In this document: piece by piece, positions 16,451 through 22,398 of the stretch
Numbering within the stretch: the stretch's first letter is position 1
How the letters are laid out: every line of letters starts with the position of its first letter
Source: an uncultured Blautia sp.
GTDB lineage: Bacteria > Bacillota > Clostridia > Lachnospirales > Lachnospiraceae
Direction of reading: 5' to 3'
Assembly (NCBI GenBank): GCA_934373235.1
Contig: CAKROW010000041.1
Coordinates: 1 to 24,159, forward strand
DNA length: 24,159 nt
Position numbers and translations under genes: made by a program
The notes under the pieces: model-generated
Database searches by the model: none
Seen by the model: the letters and a program-made list of their open reading frames with translations, nothing else
What the model was told of the DNA's origin: nothing

Positions 16451-17695
16451 TCATACCCAGTCTACAAAGAATGTGTGGTCTTTGTAAACTTCATATTTGA
16501 CTTTGCTGAAGTTCAGAGGCTGCCTCTTAAAGGAACTGTTCATCATAAAATACATATAATTAAAGTCCTTCGCCTTAAAGCCGGTGATCTTTCGTGGAGT
16601 TTTGCTGGTAACATATTTGTTAAAGATCGTCATGGCAGCCCGGGCTGCTTTAAAAGCCTGGGTGCGGTTCTCCCACTGGCCACTTAGTCTTTTCCTGAGT
16701 GCTCCGTCACGGACTACACTGTACTGCGCCTGTGTGGTTCCGGGAATAGCCTCGTAGATCACGCCACGGATGGTAGACGGAAACTCCTTGTCTGACTTGA
16801 TCGTTCGGTTTAAAACGCACATTGCAACTGCTTCCATCCCGTAAAGTCCCTGATCTCCTGCTTCAGATTCACAGAGTGCTGCCAGAAGAGTTTCATCTGA
16901 GACCTTGCCGTTGGCGATTCCGGAATGGGAGGAATATTCTTTGACCATGGTATAATAGCGGCTGTTCTTGCTGTCGTATATCTTTACTGTACTTCCATTG
17001 TTAATGGTGGCTTTCTTCGGTGTGGCCACACCGTTGCTGTCTATGGTATAAGTAGTGCCGTTTACTGTAACCGTGGTGCTTTTTTTCAGGAGACCACTGG
17101 TATCAAAATAGTAATATTTCCCCGCAATATTGCGAAGTCCTGTGAGCATCTGTCCTGTGTCCTGTTTGAAATATCGTTTACCGGCCCTGAAGCTGACCCA
17201 CTTGGTGGCCATATAGCATTTACTGGTGAAATAACGTTTGACACCTTTGCTGTCTACGAGGAATTTCATTTTTGCAGCGATACCGCTTGTACTGTAGAAA
17301 TAGTATTTTTTTCCATCCAGTGTCAGCCATTTGGTAGCCATATATCCGGTGGACGGGTTAAAGTAACGCTGGTTGCCCTTGCTGTCCTTCAGCCATCCGG
17401 TAACCATGGCTCCGGATTTGCTTGTAAAATAACGCTTGCCTTTGCTGTCCTTGGTCCAGCCTTTTACCTGTACACCGGTTGTCTTGTTGAAATAATATTT
17501 CCTTCCGTTCAGCGTAAGCCAGCCTTTCTGTTTGGTGCCGTCCTTCTTTATGTAGTAGGTCTTGCCGTTTATAGTCTTAAAACCGGCTGTAGCAGCCTGA
17601 ACCTGTGTGGAAGTACCCAGAAAAATCCCTCCCGCACACAGCATCAGAACAAGAATCCATACTTTCCATAAAGAATTGTTTCTGAAACTTTTCAT
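16451..17695 (-). CDS. Secreted SleB-type cell wall hydrolase with wall-binding repeats
   Basis: A 414-aa exported protein. A signal peptide (about 1-35: basic start, hydrophobic core WKVWILVLMLCAGGIFL, then QVQAA) is followed by about eight aromatic/glycine-rich wall-binding repeats of the GW...K.YYF type (about 40-225). The C-terminal third (about 265-395) is a SleB/Hydrolase_2 domain with LLAALCESEAGDQG...VAMCVLNR; E278 fits the catalytic Glu of this lytic transglycosylase-like family. SleB acts on spore cortex in Bacillus, but the wall-binding repeats suggest action on vegetative wall here. The start at 17695 is preceded by GGGGAA at 6 bases; an ATG 12 bases upstream is possible but its Shine-Dalgarno spacing is too short. 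It is the first gene of an operon with the MutS-like protein and rnhA. Confidence 0.88.
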   Translation of the reverse strand: MKSFRNNSLWKVWILVLMLCAGGIFLGTSTQVQAATAGFKTINGKTYYIKKDGTKQKGWLTLNGRKYYFNKTTGVQVKGWTKDSKGKRYFTSKSGAMVTGWLKDSKGNQRYFNPSTGYMATKWLTLDGKKYYFYSTSGIAAKMKFLVDSKGVKRYFTSKCYMATKWVSFRAGKRYFKQDTGQMLTGLRNIAGKYYYFDTSGLLKKSTTVTVNGTTYTIDSNGVATPKKATINNGSTVKIYDSKNSRYYTMVKEYSSHSGIANGKVSDETLLAALCESEAGDQGLYGMEAVAMCVLNRTIKSDKEFPSTIRGVIYEAIPGTTQAQYSVVRDGALRKRLSGQWENRTQAFKAARAAMTIFNKYVTSKTPRKITGFKAKDFNYMYFMMNSSFKRQPLNFSKVKYEVYKDHTFFVDWV

Positions 17696-17774
17696 AAATT
17701 TCCCCATTTCCTTGCGATTTCCGACAAATATGTCGAATTTGTTTCAAAAATTACAAAAGTGTTACATTGACTTT

Positions 17775-17803
17775 ATTATAAAGGACATGGATGTTCCTGT
17801 CAA
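17775..17803 (-). promoter_or_regulatory. Consensus promoter of the hydrolase-mutS-like-rnhA operon
   Basis: Minus strand: TTGACA (17803-17798), 17-base spacer, TATAAT (17780-17775), both perfect. The roughly 73-nt leader contains a small dyad CGACA-N4-TGTCG (17722-17735). Confidence 0.85.
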
Positions 17804-17894
17804 GTTTGGCATTTTCTGTGTCAGGATCCGGGACAGGCACCAATCTGACAGGTAAGCATATGATGGAGTGTAAAACAAATTTGGAGGCTTGTAA

Positions 17895-18164
17895 ATGAGC
17901 GATTTAACAGCAACAAACTGCGGATGTGGATGTAATGATAACTGCGGCTGGGGAGGCGGATTTTTAAACGGTAACGGAAATTCCTGCAGTTGTATCCTGT
18001 GGATCATCATTCTTATGTGCTGCTGTGGCAATGGCGGAGGATGCAATAACGGATGCAATAATGATAACTGCTGGATCATCATTCTCCTTCTTCTGTGCTG
18101 TGGAGGAAATTCCTGTGGCTGTGGAAACTCCTGTGGCTGCGGAAATAACGGCTGTGGCTGCTGA
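17895..18164 (+). CDS. Cysteine-rich 'chorion class'-type protein
   Basis: An 89-aa protein with 20 cysteines (22%), rich in Gly and Asn. It contains an internal duplication: two hydrophobic cores, ILWIIILM (about 34-41) and WIIILLLL (about 60-67), each followed by CC.GN and Cys-Gly/Asn repeats, ending in tandem GNSCGC units. The duplication is visible in the DNA (GGATCATCATTCT at both cores, and 18-bp tandem units near 18110-18160). Proteins like this are annotated in Lachnospiraceae as 'chorion class high-cysteine protein' by resemblance to insect egg-shell proteins; function is unknown. Surface, spore-coat or metal/thiol roles are guesses. GGAGG lies 7 bases before the ATG. It is divergent from the wall hydrolase operon. 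No good sigma-A promoter was found for it. Confidence 0.8.
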   Translation: MSDLTATNCGCGCNDNCGWGGGFLNGNGNSCSCILWIIILMCCCGNGGGCNNGCNNDNCWIIILLLLCCGGNSCGCGNSCGCGNNGCGC

Positions 18165-18203
18165 TATAGGCCTGTAGAAAAAAAGCCCGGCTGTGATCAT
18201 ATG

Positions 18204-18228
18204 GGGCAGGGGATCAACTCCTCTGCCC
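18204..18228. terminator. Convergent terminator hairpin
   Basis: A 10-bp stem (18204-18213 with 18219-18228, one G-U pair) with a 5-nt loop, 40 bases after the cysteine-rich gene. The plus side has only a short T-run; on the minus strand seven T follow about 16 bases later. The stop codon of the convergent small ORF starts in the loop. Confidence 0.6.
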
Positions 18229-18360
18229 TTTCTGCCTGTGTGTTTGTTCCTGTTGCTTTTGCTGATCCATTTTTTTCTGTCTTAAACATTCCAGATCAAT
18301 CTCGTAAAATGCGTTGCCATCAATAACAAGTTTTTCTTTTTTATCTGTTTTATTCTCCAT
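18214..18360 (-). CDS. Small hydrophilic protein, 48 aa, unknown
   Basis: An ATG at 18360 with AGGTGG 4 bases upstream opens a 48-codon frame ending in TGA at 18214. The product starts MENKTDKKEKLVIDGNAFYE and ends in a strongly charged, Gln-rich tail (KKMDQQKQQEQTHRQKGQRS). It has one Cys (C25), no hydrophobic segment and no domain I recognise. Support is the ribosome binding site, the ordered LVIDGNAFYEIDLECLR core and the terminator that coincides with its end. It is convergent with the cysteine-rich gene and divergent from the two-gene unit at 18481. It could be a chance frame, but its composition looks coding. Confidence 0.6.
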   Translation of the reverse strand: MENKTDKKEKLVIDGNAFYEIDLECLRQKKMDQQKQQEQTHRQKGQRS

Positions 18361-18480
18361 ATATCCACCTGATTTTTTATTATATAATTATAGTATGATG
18401 CCCGGGATAAAAGGTATTTTTGCTGTGACAGGCATAATCTTTTGTATGGATACATAGAATTCAGGAAAAAGGATTTTTTT

Positions 18481-18840
18481 ATGGAACAGGAGCCAATTGC
18501 AAGGACTGCCCTAGATGAAATGGTCCAGACGGACAGAAATCAGCTTATGAAAGCTATGGTTCCCTATCTTCCACCTGAGGGTCAGCGTTTTATTTCCGTG
18601 TACGCCAAGGCACAGGAATTTATGAACACTATGGCTGTTTTTTCCGGAAACAGGCCGCGTCCGGAAATGACTGCAGCAGCTCTTCCCAATATGGAACCGG
18701 TGGAAATGCTCAATGATCTCAGAAGATTTTGCAGCGACAAAAACCGCAGACAGATCGATCAGATCACCAGCCTTCTGGCAACCATACAGCTTCTCAAAAT
18801 GGTAAATGAAGAGAACGGGGAGGAGGAACCTCATGAGTGA
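18481..18840 (+). CDS. Small helical protein of unknown function (first of a pair)
   Basis: A 119-aa protein, predicted mostly alpha-helical from its sequence, with no signal peptide or membrane segment. The N-terminal part has a QLMKAMVPYLPPEGQRFISV motif (21-40), then an amphipathic helix (YAKAQEFMNTMAVF), a proline-rich linker, and a C-terminal helix pair (MLNDLRRFCSDKNRRQIDQI...IQLLKM). The C-terminal pattern resembles the end of the next gene's product. The start at 18481 has AAGGA 7 bases upstream and was preferred to an ATG at 18442 without one. It overlaps the next gene by 8 bases, so the two are translationally coupled. I recognise similar pairs as conserved hypothetical proteins in Clostridia but no function. 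Confidence 0.75.
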   Translation: MEQEPIARTALDEMVQTDRNQLMKAMVPYLPPEGQRFISVYAKAQEFMNTMAVFSGNRPRPEMTAAALPNMEPVEMLNDLRRFCSDKNRRQIDQITSLLATIQLLKMVNEENGEEEPHE

Positions 18841-19108
18841 AGACTGGAAAGAGAATCCAAAGCTTGAGGGGATCGATCCTCAGAAGCTGCAGCTTCTTCA
18901 GAATCTGGCAGATCAGGGTCTGGGAAAAAATCCTTCCCAGCTTCTGCCTTTTCTTATGAATGCTGCATCCCAGGGGCAGAAAGCAGGTTTGAATTTTGAC
19001 CAGAACGAGATTGGAATGATACTGGAAGTATTGAAAATGGGTAAATCTCAGGCAGAGATCGCAAAACTTGACCGTATCGTCAGCCTGATGCAGATGATAC
19101 GGCATTAG
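18833..19108 (+). CDS. Small helical protein of unknown function (second of a pair)
   Basis: A 91-aa protein, hydrophilic and helix-rich. It has a LQLLQNLADQGLGKNPSQLL segment (19-38), PFLMNAASQGQKAGLNF, and a C-terminal helix MILEVLKMGKSQAEIAKLDR followed by IVSLMQMIRH. The C-terminal D.I..L.Q.. pattern is like that of the upstream product, suggesting an ancient duplication or a heteromeric contact surface. The start at 18833 lies inside the end of the upstream gene (8-base overlap) with AGGAGG 6 bases before it. A strong terminator follows. Function is not recognised. Confidence 0.75.
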   Translation: MSEDWKENPKLEGIDPQKLQLLQNLADQGLGKNPSQLLPFLMNAASQGQKAGLNFDQNEIGMILEVLKMGKSQAEIAKLDRIVSLMQMIRH

Positions 19109-19124
19109 GGCTATACTATTGCAG

Positions 19125-19171
19125 AAACTGCTGCTTTTCCCGGAAAAAACGGGAAAGTGCAGCAGTTTTTT
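19125..19171 (+). terminator. Terminator of the small-protein pair
   Basis: A 10-bp outer stem AAACTGCTGC/GCAGCAGTTT (19125-19134 with 19159-19168) with an inner TTCCCG/CGGGAA stem, ending in a run of six T. It begins 17 bases after the stop codon. Confidence 0.9.
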
Positions 19172-19360
19172 ATATCATAGGAAATTACTCCGTAATGTTC
19201 CAATGACATAAAAAAGTGTCCTTTTTCCATTTATAATTTTTTTACATATAATCTATAGATTTCTGCCTTAAATTTTTCTGCTTGTTTTGATAAAATTTTA
19301 TCATTTTTTTCTTTTTTATTATGCCGGTATATGTTATACTGTGTCTGATAATGAATGATA
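19172..19360. other. AT-rich intergenic region upstream of the folate riboswitch
   Basis: No gene is seen here. It holds a small hairpin GACAT-N6-GTGTC followed by CTTTTT (near 19204-19225), a perfect 16-bp palindrome TGATAAAATTTTATCA (19288-19303) followed by a long T-rich run, and a TATACT (19335-19340) that fits the -10 box of the fol transcript although its -35 box is poor. Confidence 0.6.
19335..19340 (+). promoter_or_regulatory. Probable -10 box of the fol operon
   Basis: TATACT about 21 bases before the riboswitch aptamer. The -35 region is only T-rich. Position relative to the riboswitch is the main support. Confidence 0.5.
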
Positions 19361-19457
19361 TGCAAAATAGGGTTTTATGCGTCAAGTGTTCAGTGAATGG
19401 GGAGTTGTCACTGAAACGAAAAGTACGTCTTACGGTATGGAACCCGCACCCGTTGCA
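19361..19457 (+). promoter_or_regulatory. Tetrahydrofolate (THF) riboswitch aptamer
   Basis: The core GCGTCAAGTGTTCAGTGAAT, then GGGGAGTTGTCAC, ACGAA and GGTATGGAACCCGCACC, follows the THF-I class in order. Pairings visible: TGCAA/TTGCA (19361-19365 with 19453-19457), GGGTT/AACCC (19370-19374 with 19441-19445) and CAGTG/CACTG inside. It lies directly before folE with a terminator after it, the expected place for feedback control of folate synthesis. Confidence 0.88.
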
Positions 19458-19469
19458 GCAATATAAGAG

Positions 19470-19534
19470 GATATCTCATATTGTGTAGGGCTTTTTTCGA
19501 CATACGTTCTATAACAATGGAGATATCTTTTTTT
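19470..19534 (+). terminator. Riboswitch-controlled terminator before folE
   Basis: GATATCTC (19470-19477) and ATTGT (19480-19484) pair with ACAAT (19514-19518) and GAGATATC (19520-19527), followed by seven T. It lies 12 bases after the THF aptamer and about 67 bases before folE, so it is the likely expression platform. Confidence 0.85.
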
Positions 19535-19600
19535 GTGCGCAAAAAACAAAAAGACAGTCTCCGGATCATGTGATTAAATTAACAAATGGAGGTTGCTATT

Positions 19601-20158
19601 ATGGTAGATAAGGCAAAGGTAGAACAGGCGATCCGCCTTCTTCTTGAGGGAATCGGTGAAGATGTAAACCGTGAGGGACTTCTTGATACTCCCAATCGTA
19701 TTGCACGTATGTGTGAGGAAATTTACGGAGGTCTTGATGAGGAGGCGGATGTACATCTTCAGAAACAGTTTCAGGTTGAGAATAATGAGATGGTCCTGGA
19801 AAAGGATATCACATTTTATTCCATGTGTGAGCATCATCTGATGCCTTTTTACGGCAAGGCTCACCTGGCATATATTCCAAACGGCAGAGTTACAGGTTTA
19901 AGCAAGCTGGCACGTACTGTGGATACCTATGCAAGAAGACCTCAGATCCAGGAGCGTCTTACTGTACAGATCGCAGATGCACTGGAACGTACTCTGGCAC
20001 CCAAGGGAATCATGGTAATGCTGGAAGCGGAACATACCTGTATGACCATGCGTGGCATCAAGAAACCGGGAAGCAAAACAGTAACAGTTGTCACCAGGGG
20101 TGAATTTAAGGAAAATACAGAGCTTCAGAAGCAGTTTCTTGCAATGGTGAAAGACTGA
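19601..20158 (+). CDS. folE: GTP cyclohydrolase I
   Basis: A 185-aa enzyme that converts GTP to 7,8-dihydroneopterin triphosphate, the first step of folate synthesis. The zinc ligands are C76 and H79 (CEHHLMPF) and C147 (EHTCMTMRG). LDTPNRIARM (28-37), GLSKLARTVD (99-108) and the R-P-Q-I-Q-E-R segment (113-119) are typical of type IA enzymes, and length is normal. The start at 19601 has GGAGG 8 bases upstream; an in-frame ATG at 19586 overlaps that motif and is unlikely. It is the first gene of folE-HD-folP-folBK behind a THF riboswitch, and its stop codon overlaps an ATG of the next frame (TGATG). Confidence 0.97.
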   Translation: MVDKAKVEQAIRLLLEGIGEDVNREGLLDTPNRIARMCEEIYGGLDEEADVHLQKQFQVENNEMVLEKDITFYSMCEHHLMPFYGKAHLAYIPNGRVTGLSKLARTVDTYARRPQIQERLTVQIADALERTLAPKGIMVMLEAEHTCMTMRGIKKPGSKTVTVVTRGEFKENTELQKQFLAMVKD

Positions 20159-20175
20159 TGAAGGAAGCGGTAAAT

Positions 20176-20652
20176 ATGGAGCGGGTAAATGCCATCTGGC
20201 ATCATCCCCTTTATCAGGAAGAACTGAAAAAACTTCTGTCTCTGGAATCAGACCGGGTATTCTGCAGGCATACACCGGAACATTTCATGGATGTGGCACG
20301 GCTTGCCTACATATATTCTCTGGAACAGGGAATCGCCATTTCAAGAGAGCTTATTTATGCCACCGCTCTCCTTCATGATATCGGACGTGCCAGACAGTAT
20401 ACTTCCGGGCTTTCACATGAGGAAGCAGGCGCCAGGATCGCGGAGCAGATCCTTACAGAGCTTGATTTTTCGGAGGAAGAGATCAAACGTATCGCCGCTG
20501 CAATCCGTGGGCACCGCTCCCAGGCAGATCAGAGTATTCTGGGACAGCTTATCTATCAGGCTGACAAAAAGTCCAGAAACTGCTTTTTATGCCCTGCAGA
20601 AAAGGAATGTTACTGGACTTTTGAAAAAAAGAATATGACTATCCAGTATTAA
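20176..20652 (+). CDS. HD-domain phosphohydrolase in the folate operon
   Basis: A 158-aa HD-superfamily protein. Metal ligands fit H36 (PEHFMDVARLA), the doublet H67-D68 (ALLHDIGRA) and D130 (YQADKKSR), with a further H113 in IRGHRS. The C-terminus has a C-x2-C-x5-C cluster (C136, C139, C145), possibly metal-binding. It lies between folE and folP, in the pathway position where dihydroneopterin triphosphate must lose its phosphates before FolB acts; archaeal MptB, also an HD protein, works on a related dihydroneopterin cyclic phosphate. A role as the missing phosphatase is inference; general nucleotide hydrolysis is possible. The start at 20176 has AAGGA 10 bases upstream; an ATG at 20158 overlapping the folE stop is an alternative giving 164 aa. 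folP follows after 13 bases. Confidence 0.88.
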   Translation: MERVNAIWHHPLYQEELKKLLSLESDRVFCRHTPEHFMDVARLAYIYSLEQGIAISRELIYATALLHDIGRARQYTSGLSHEEAGARIAEQILTELDFSEEEIKRIAAAIRGHRSQADQSILGQLIYQADKKSRNCFLCPAEKECYWTFEKKNMTIQY

Positions 20653-20665
20653 GGAGGCTTATGCC

Positions 20666-21475
20666 ATGAAAATAGGAAATCGTGAATTTGATATAAAAAA
20701 CAGAACATATATTATGGGAATCCTCAATGTAACACCGGATTCTTTTTCGGATGGCGGCAAATGGAACTGTATGGATCATGCCTTAAAGCATACAGAAGCC
20801 ATGATCGCGGAAGGGGCTGATATCCTCGATGTAGGCGGTGAGTCCACCCGTCCGGGCCATACACCGGTTGGCGCACAGGAAGAGATCGAGCGTGTTCTTC
20901 CTGTGATCGAGGCAGTGAAGAGCCGTTTTGATATTCCCATTTCCGTAGATACATACAAAGGCTGCGTTGCAGAGGAGTCATTAAAAGCAGGTGCAGATCT
21001 GATCAATGACATCTGGGGACTGAAATATGACCCGGAGATGGCTCCTGTGATCGCAAAATATGATGCAGCATGCTGCCTTATGCATAACAAGGAAAACACA
21101 GAGTATAATAATTTTATTGTGGATATGCTTGCCGAGACACAGGAATGTGTCAACATTGCAAAAAAAGCCGGAATCAAAGATGAGCGCATTATCCTGGATC
21201 CCGGAGTAGGATTTGGCAAAACCTATGAGATGAACCTTGCAACCATGAGTCATCTTGAGCTTTTTCAGCAGCTTGGATATCCGGTACTTCTGGGAACTTC
21301 CAGAAAATCCATGATCGGTCTTGCGCTGGACCTTCCGGTAGACCAGCGTGTGGAGGGAACTCTTGCCACTTCCGTTATTGGCGTGATGAAGGGCTGTGCA
21401 TTTGTGCGCGTACATGATATCAAAGAAAATAAACGTGTGATCCAGATGACAGAAGCCATTCTGGGACGCTGCTAG
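20666..21475 (+). CDS. folP: Dihydropteroate synthase
   Basis: A 269-aa TIM-barrel enzyme that joins 6-hydroxymethyl-dihydropterin diphosphate to p-aminobenzoate; the target of sulfonamides. Motifs: NVTPDSFSDGG (21-31), GGESTRPG (57-64), SVDTYK (93-98), NDIWG (114-118), DPGVGFGKT (178-186), GTSRKS (210-215) and RVHD (248-251). All residues expected for pterin and diphosphate binding are present. AAGGAGG lies 8 bases before the ATG. It is third in the riboswitch-controlled fol operon, 8 bases before folBK. Confidence 0.97.
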   Translation: MKIGNREFDIKNRTYIMGILNVTPDSFSDGGKWNCMDHALKHTEAMIAEGADILDVGGESTRPGHTPVGAQEEIERVLPVIEAVKSRFDIPISVDTYKGCVAEESLKAGADLINDIWGLKYDPEMAPVIAKYDAACCLMHNKENTEYNNFIVDMLAETQECVNIAKKAGIKDERIILDPGVGFGKTYEMNLATMSHLELFQQLGYPVLLGTSRKSMIGLALDLPVDQRVEGTLATSVIGVMKGCAFVRVHDIKENKRVIQMTEAILGRC

Positions 21476-21483
21476 GAGTATTT

Positions 21484-22311
21484 ATGGATAAAATAGAAAT
21501 CAGAGATCTTGAGATATTTGCCAATCATGGAGTTTTTCCGGAGGAAAATGTCCTGGGACAGAAATTCGTTGTTTCTGCTGTGATGTATACAGATACACGT
21601 CCGGCCGGACTTAAGGATGACCTCTCCTCTTCCATCAATTACGGGGAGGTAAGCCATATGATCACAGAATTTGCATGCAAACATACGTACAAGCTTCTGG
21701 AAGCTCTGGCAGAGAATCTGGCAGAGATGCTTCTTATGAACCTGCCTTTACTGAAAAAAGTTACCCTGCGGATCGAGAAACCCTGGGCACCTGTAGGTCT
21801 TCCCCTGAAAACAGTTGCCGTGGAGATCACAAGAAGCTGGCATACCGCTTATATCGCATTTGGGTCAAATCTGGGTGATAAGAAAAAATACCTGGATGAG
21901 GGAATCAGAGGTTTAGGTGATACAAAAGGCTGTCAGATAGAGACTGTTTCCGAATATCTTGTTACAGAACCATATGGAGGTGTGGAGCAGGATGAATTTC
22001 TCAACGGAGTGCTTAAGCTGCGTACTCTTCTGCCACCGGAAGAACTCCTGGACCGTCTTCATGAGTTGGAGCAGGAAGCCAACCGGGAGCGTATTATTCA
22101 CTGGGGACCACGCACTCTTGATCTGGATATCCTGTTTTACGATAATGAGATCATTGATACTCCCGATCTCCATGTTCCCCATATTGATATGGAAAACCGG
22201 GATTTTGTGCTGAAACCAATGGCTGAGATCGCACCGTATTTCAGACATCCGGTACTGAACCGTACTATCAGTCAGCTTCTGGATGAACTGGAGAAAAGAT
22301 CAGCAGACTGA
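21484..22311 (+). CDS. folBK: Bifunctional dihydroneopterin aldolase / HPPK
   Basis: A 275-aa fusion. Residues 1-118 are FolB, which cleaves dihydroneopterin to 6-hydroxymethyl-dihydropterin and glycolaldehyde (GVFPEE with the catalytic Glu pair at 20-21, Y53, and K99 in IEKPWAPVG). Residues 120-270 are FolK, which transfers diphosphate from ATP (FGSNLGD 126-132, N-terminal substrate loop EPYGG...FLNGV 162-176, and GPRTLDLDILFYD 208-220 with metal-binding D213/D215). The fusion order folB-folK is common in Clostridia. It starts 8 bases after folP with GGAG 5 bases upstream and ends the operon before a strong terminator. No folC or pab genes are in the window. Confidence 0.95.
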   Translation: MDKIEIRDLEIFANHGVFPEENVLGQKFVVSAVMYTDTRPAGLKDDLSSSINYGEVSHMITEFACKHTYKLLEALAENLAEMLLMNLPLLKKVTLRIEKPWAPVGLPLKTVAVEITRSWHTAYIAFGSNLGDKKKYLDEGIRGLGDTKGCQIETVSEYLVTEPYGGVEQDEFLNGVLKLRTLLPPEELLDRLHELEQEANRERIIHWGPRTLDLDILFYDNEIIDTPDLHVPHIDMENRDFVLKPMAEIAPYFRHPVLNRTISQLLDELEKRSAD

Positions 22312-22321
22312 TTTATTAAAA

Positions 22322-22384
22322 ATTCCCCCTCATTGAGATTCTTTTCAGCTTCGTTTGAAAAGTTCTCAGTGAGGGGGATTTCTT
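22322..22384. terminator. Bidirectional terminator between folBK and putP
   Basis: A stem of about 22 pairs (from 22324/22378 inward, small internal loop near 22339-22340/22363, loop GCTTCGTT) has T-runs on both strands: TTTCTTT on plus, and TTTTTAATAAA after the stem on minus. It serves the two convergent transcripts. Confidence 0.9.
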
Positions 22385-22398
22385 TGTCTGTTTATTTC

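Noticed and set aside
18110..18163. Short tandem repeats resembling a CRISPR or minisatellite
   Set aside because: The 18-bp units are in frame and encode GNSCGC repeats of the cysteine-rich protein, with no spacers and no cas genes.
17964..18200. 78- and 106-codon minus-strand frames opposite the cysteine-rich gene
   Set aside because: They are low-complexity antisense translations of the repeated codons. The plus frame has a proper GGAGG start and an ordered duplicated pattern.
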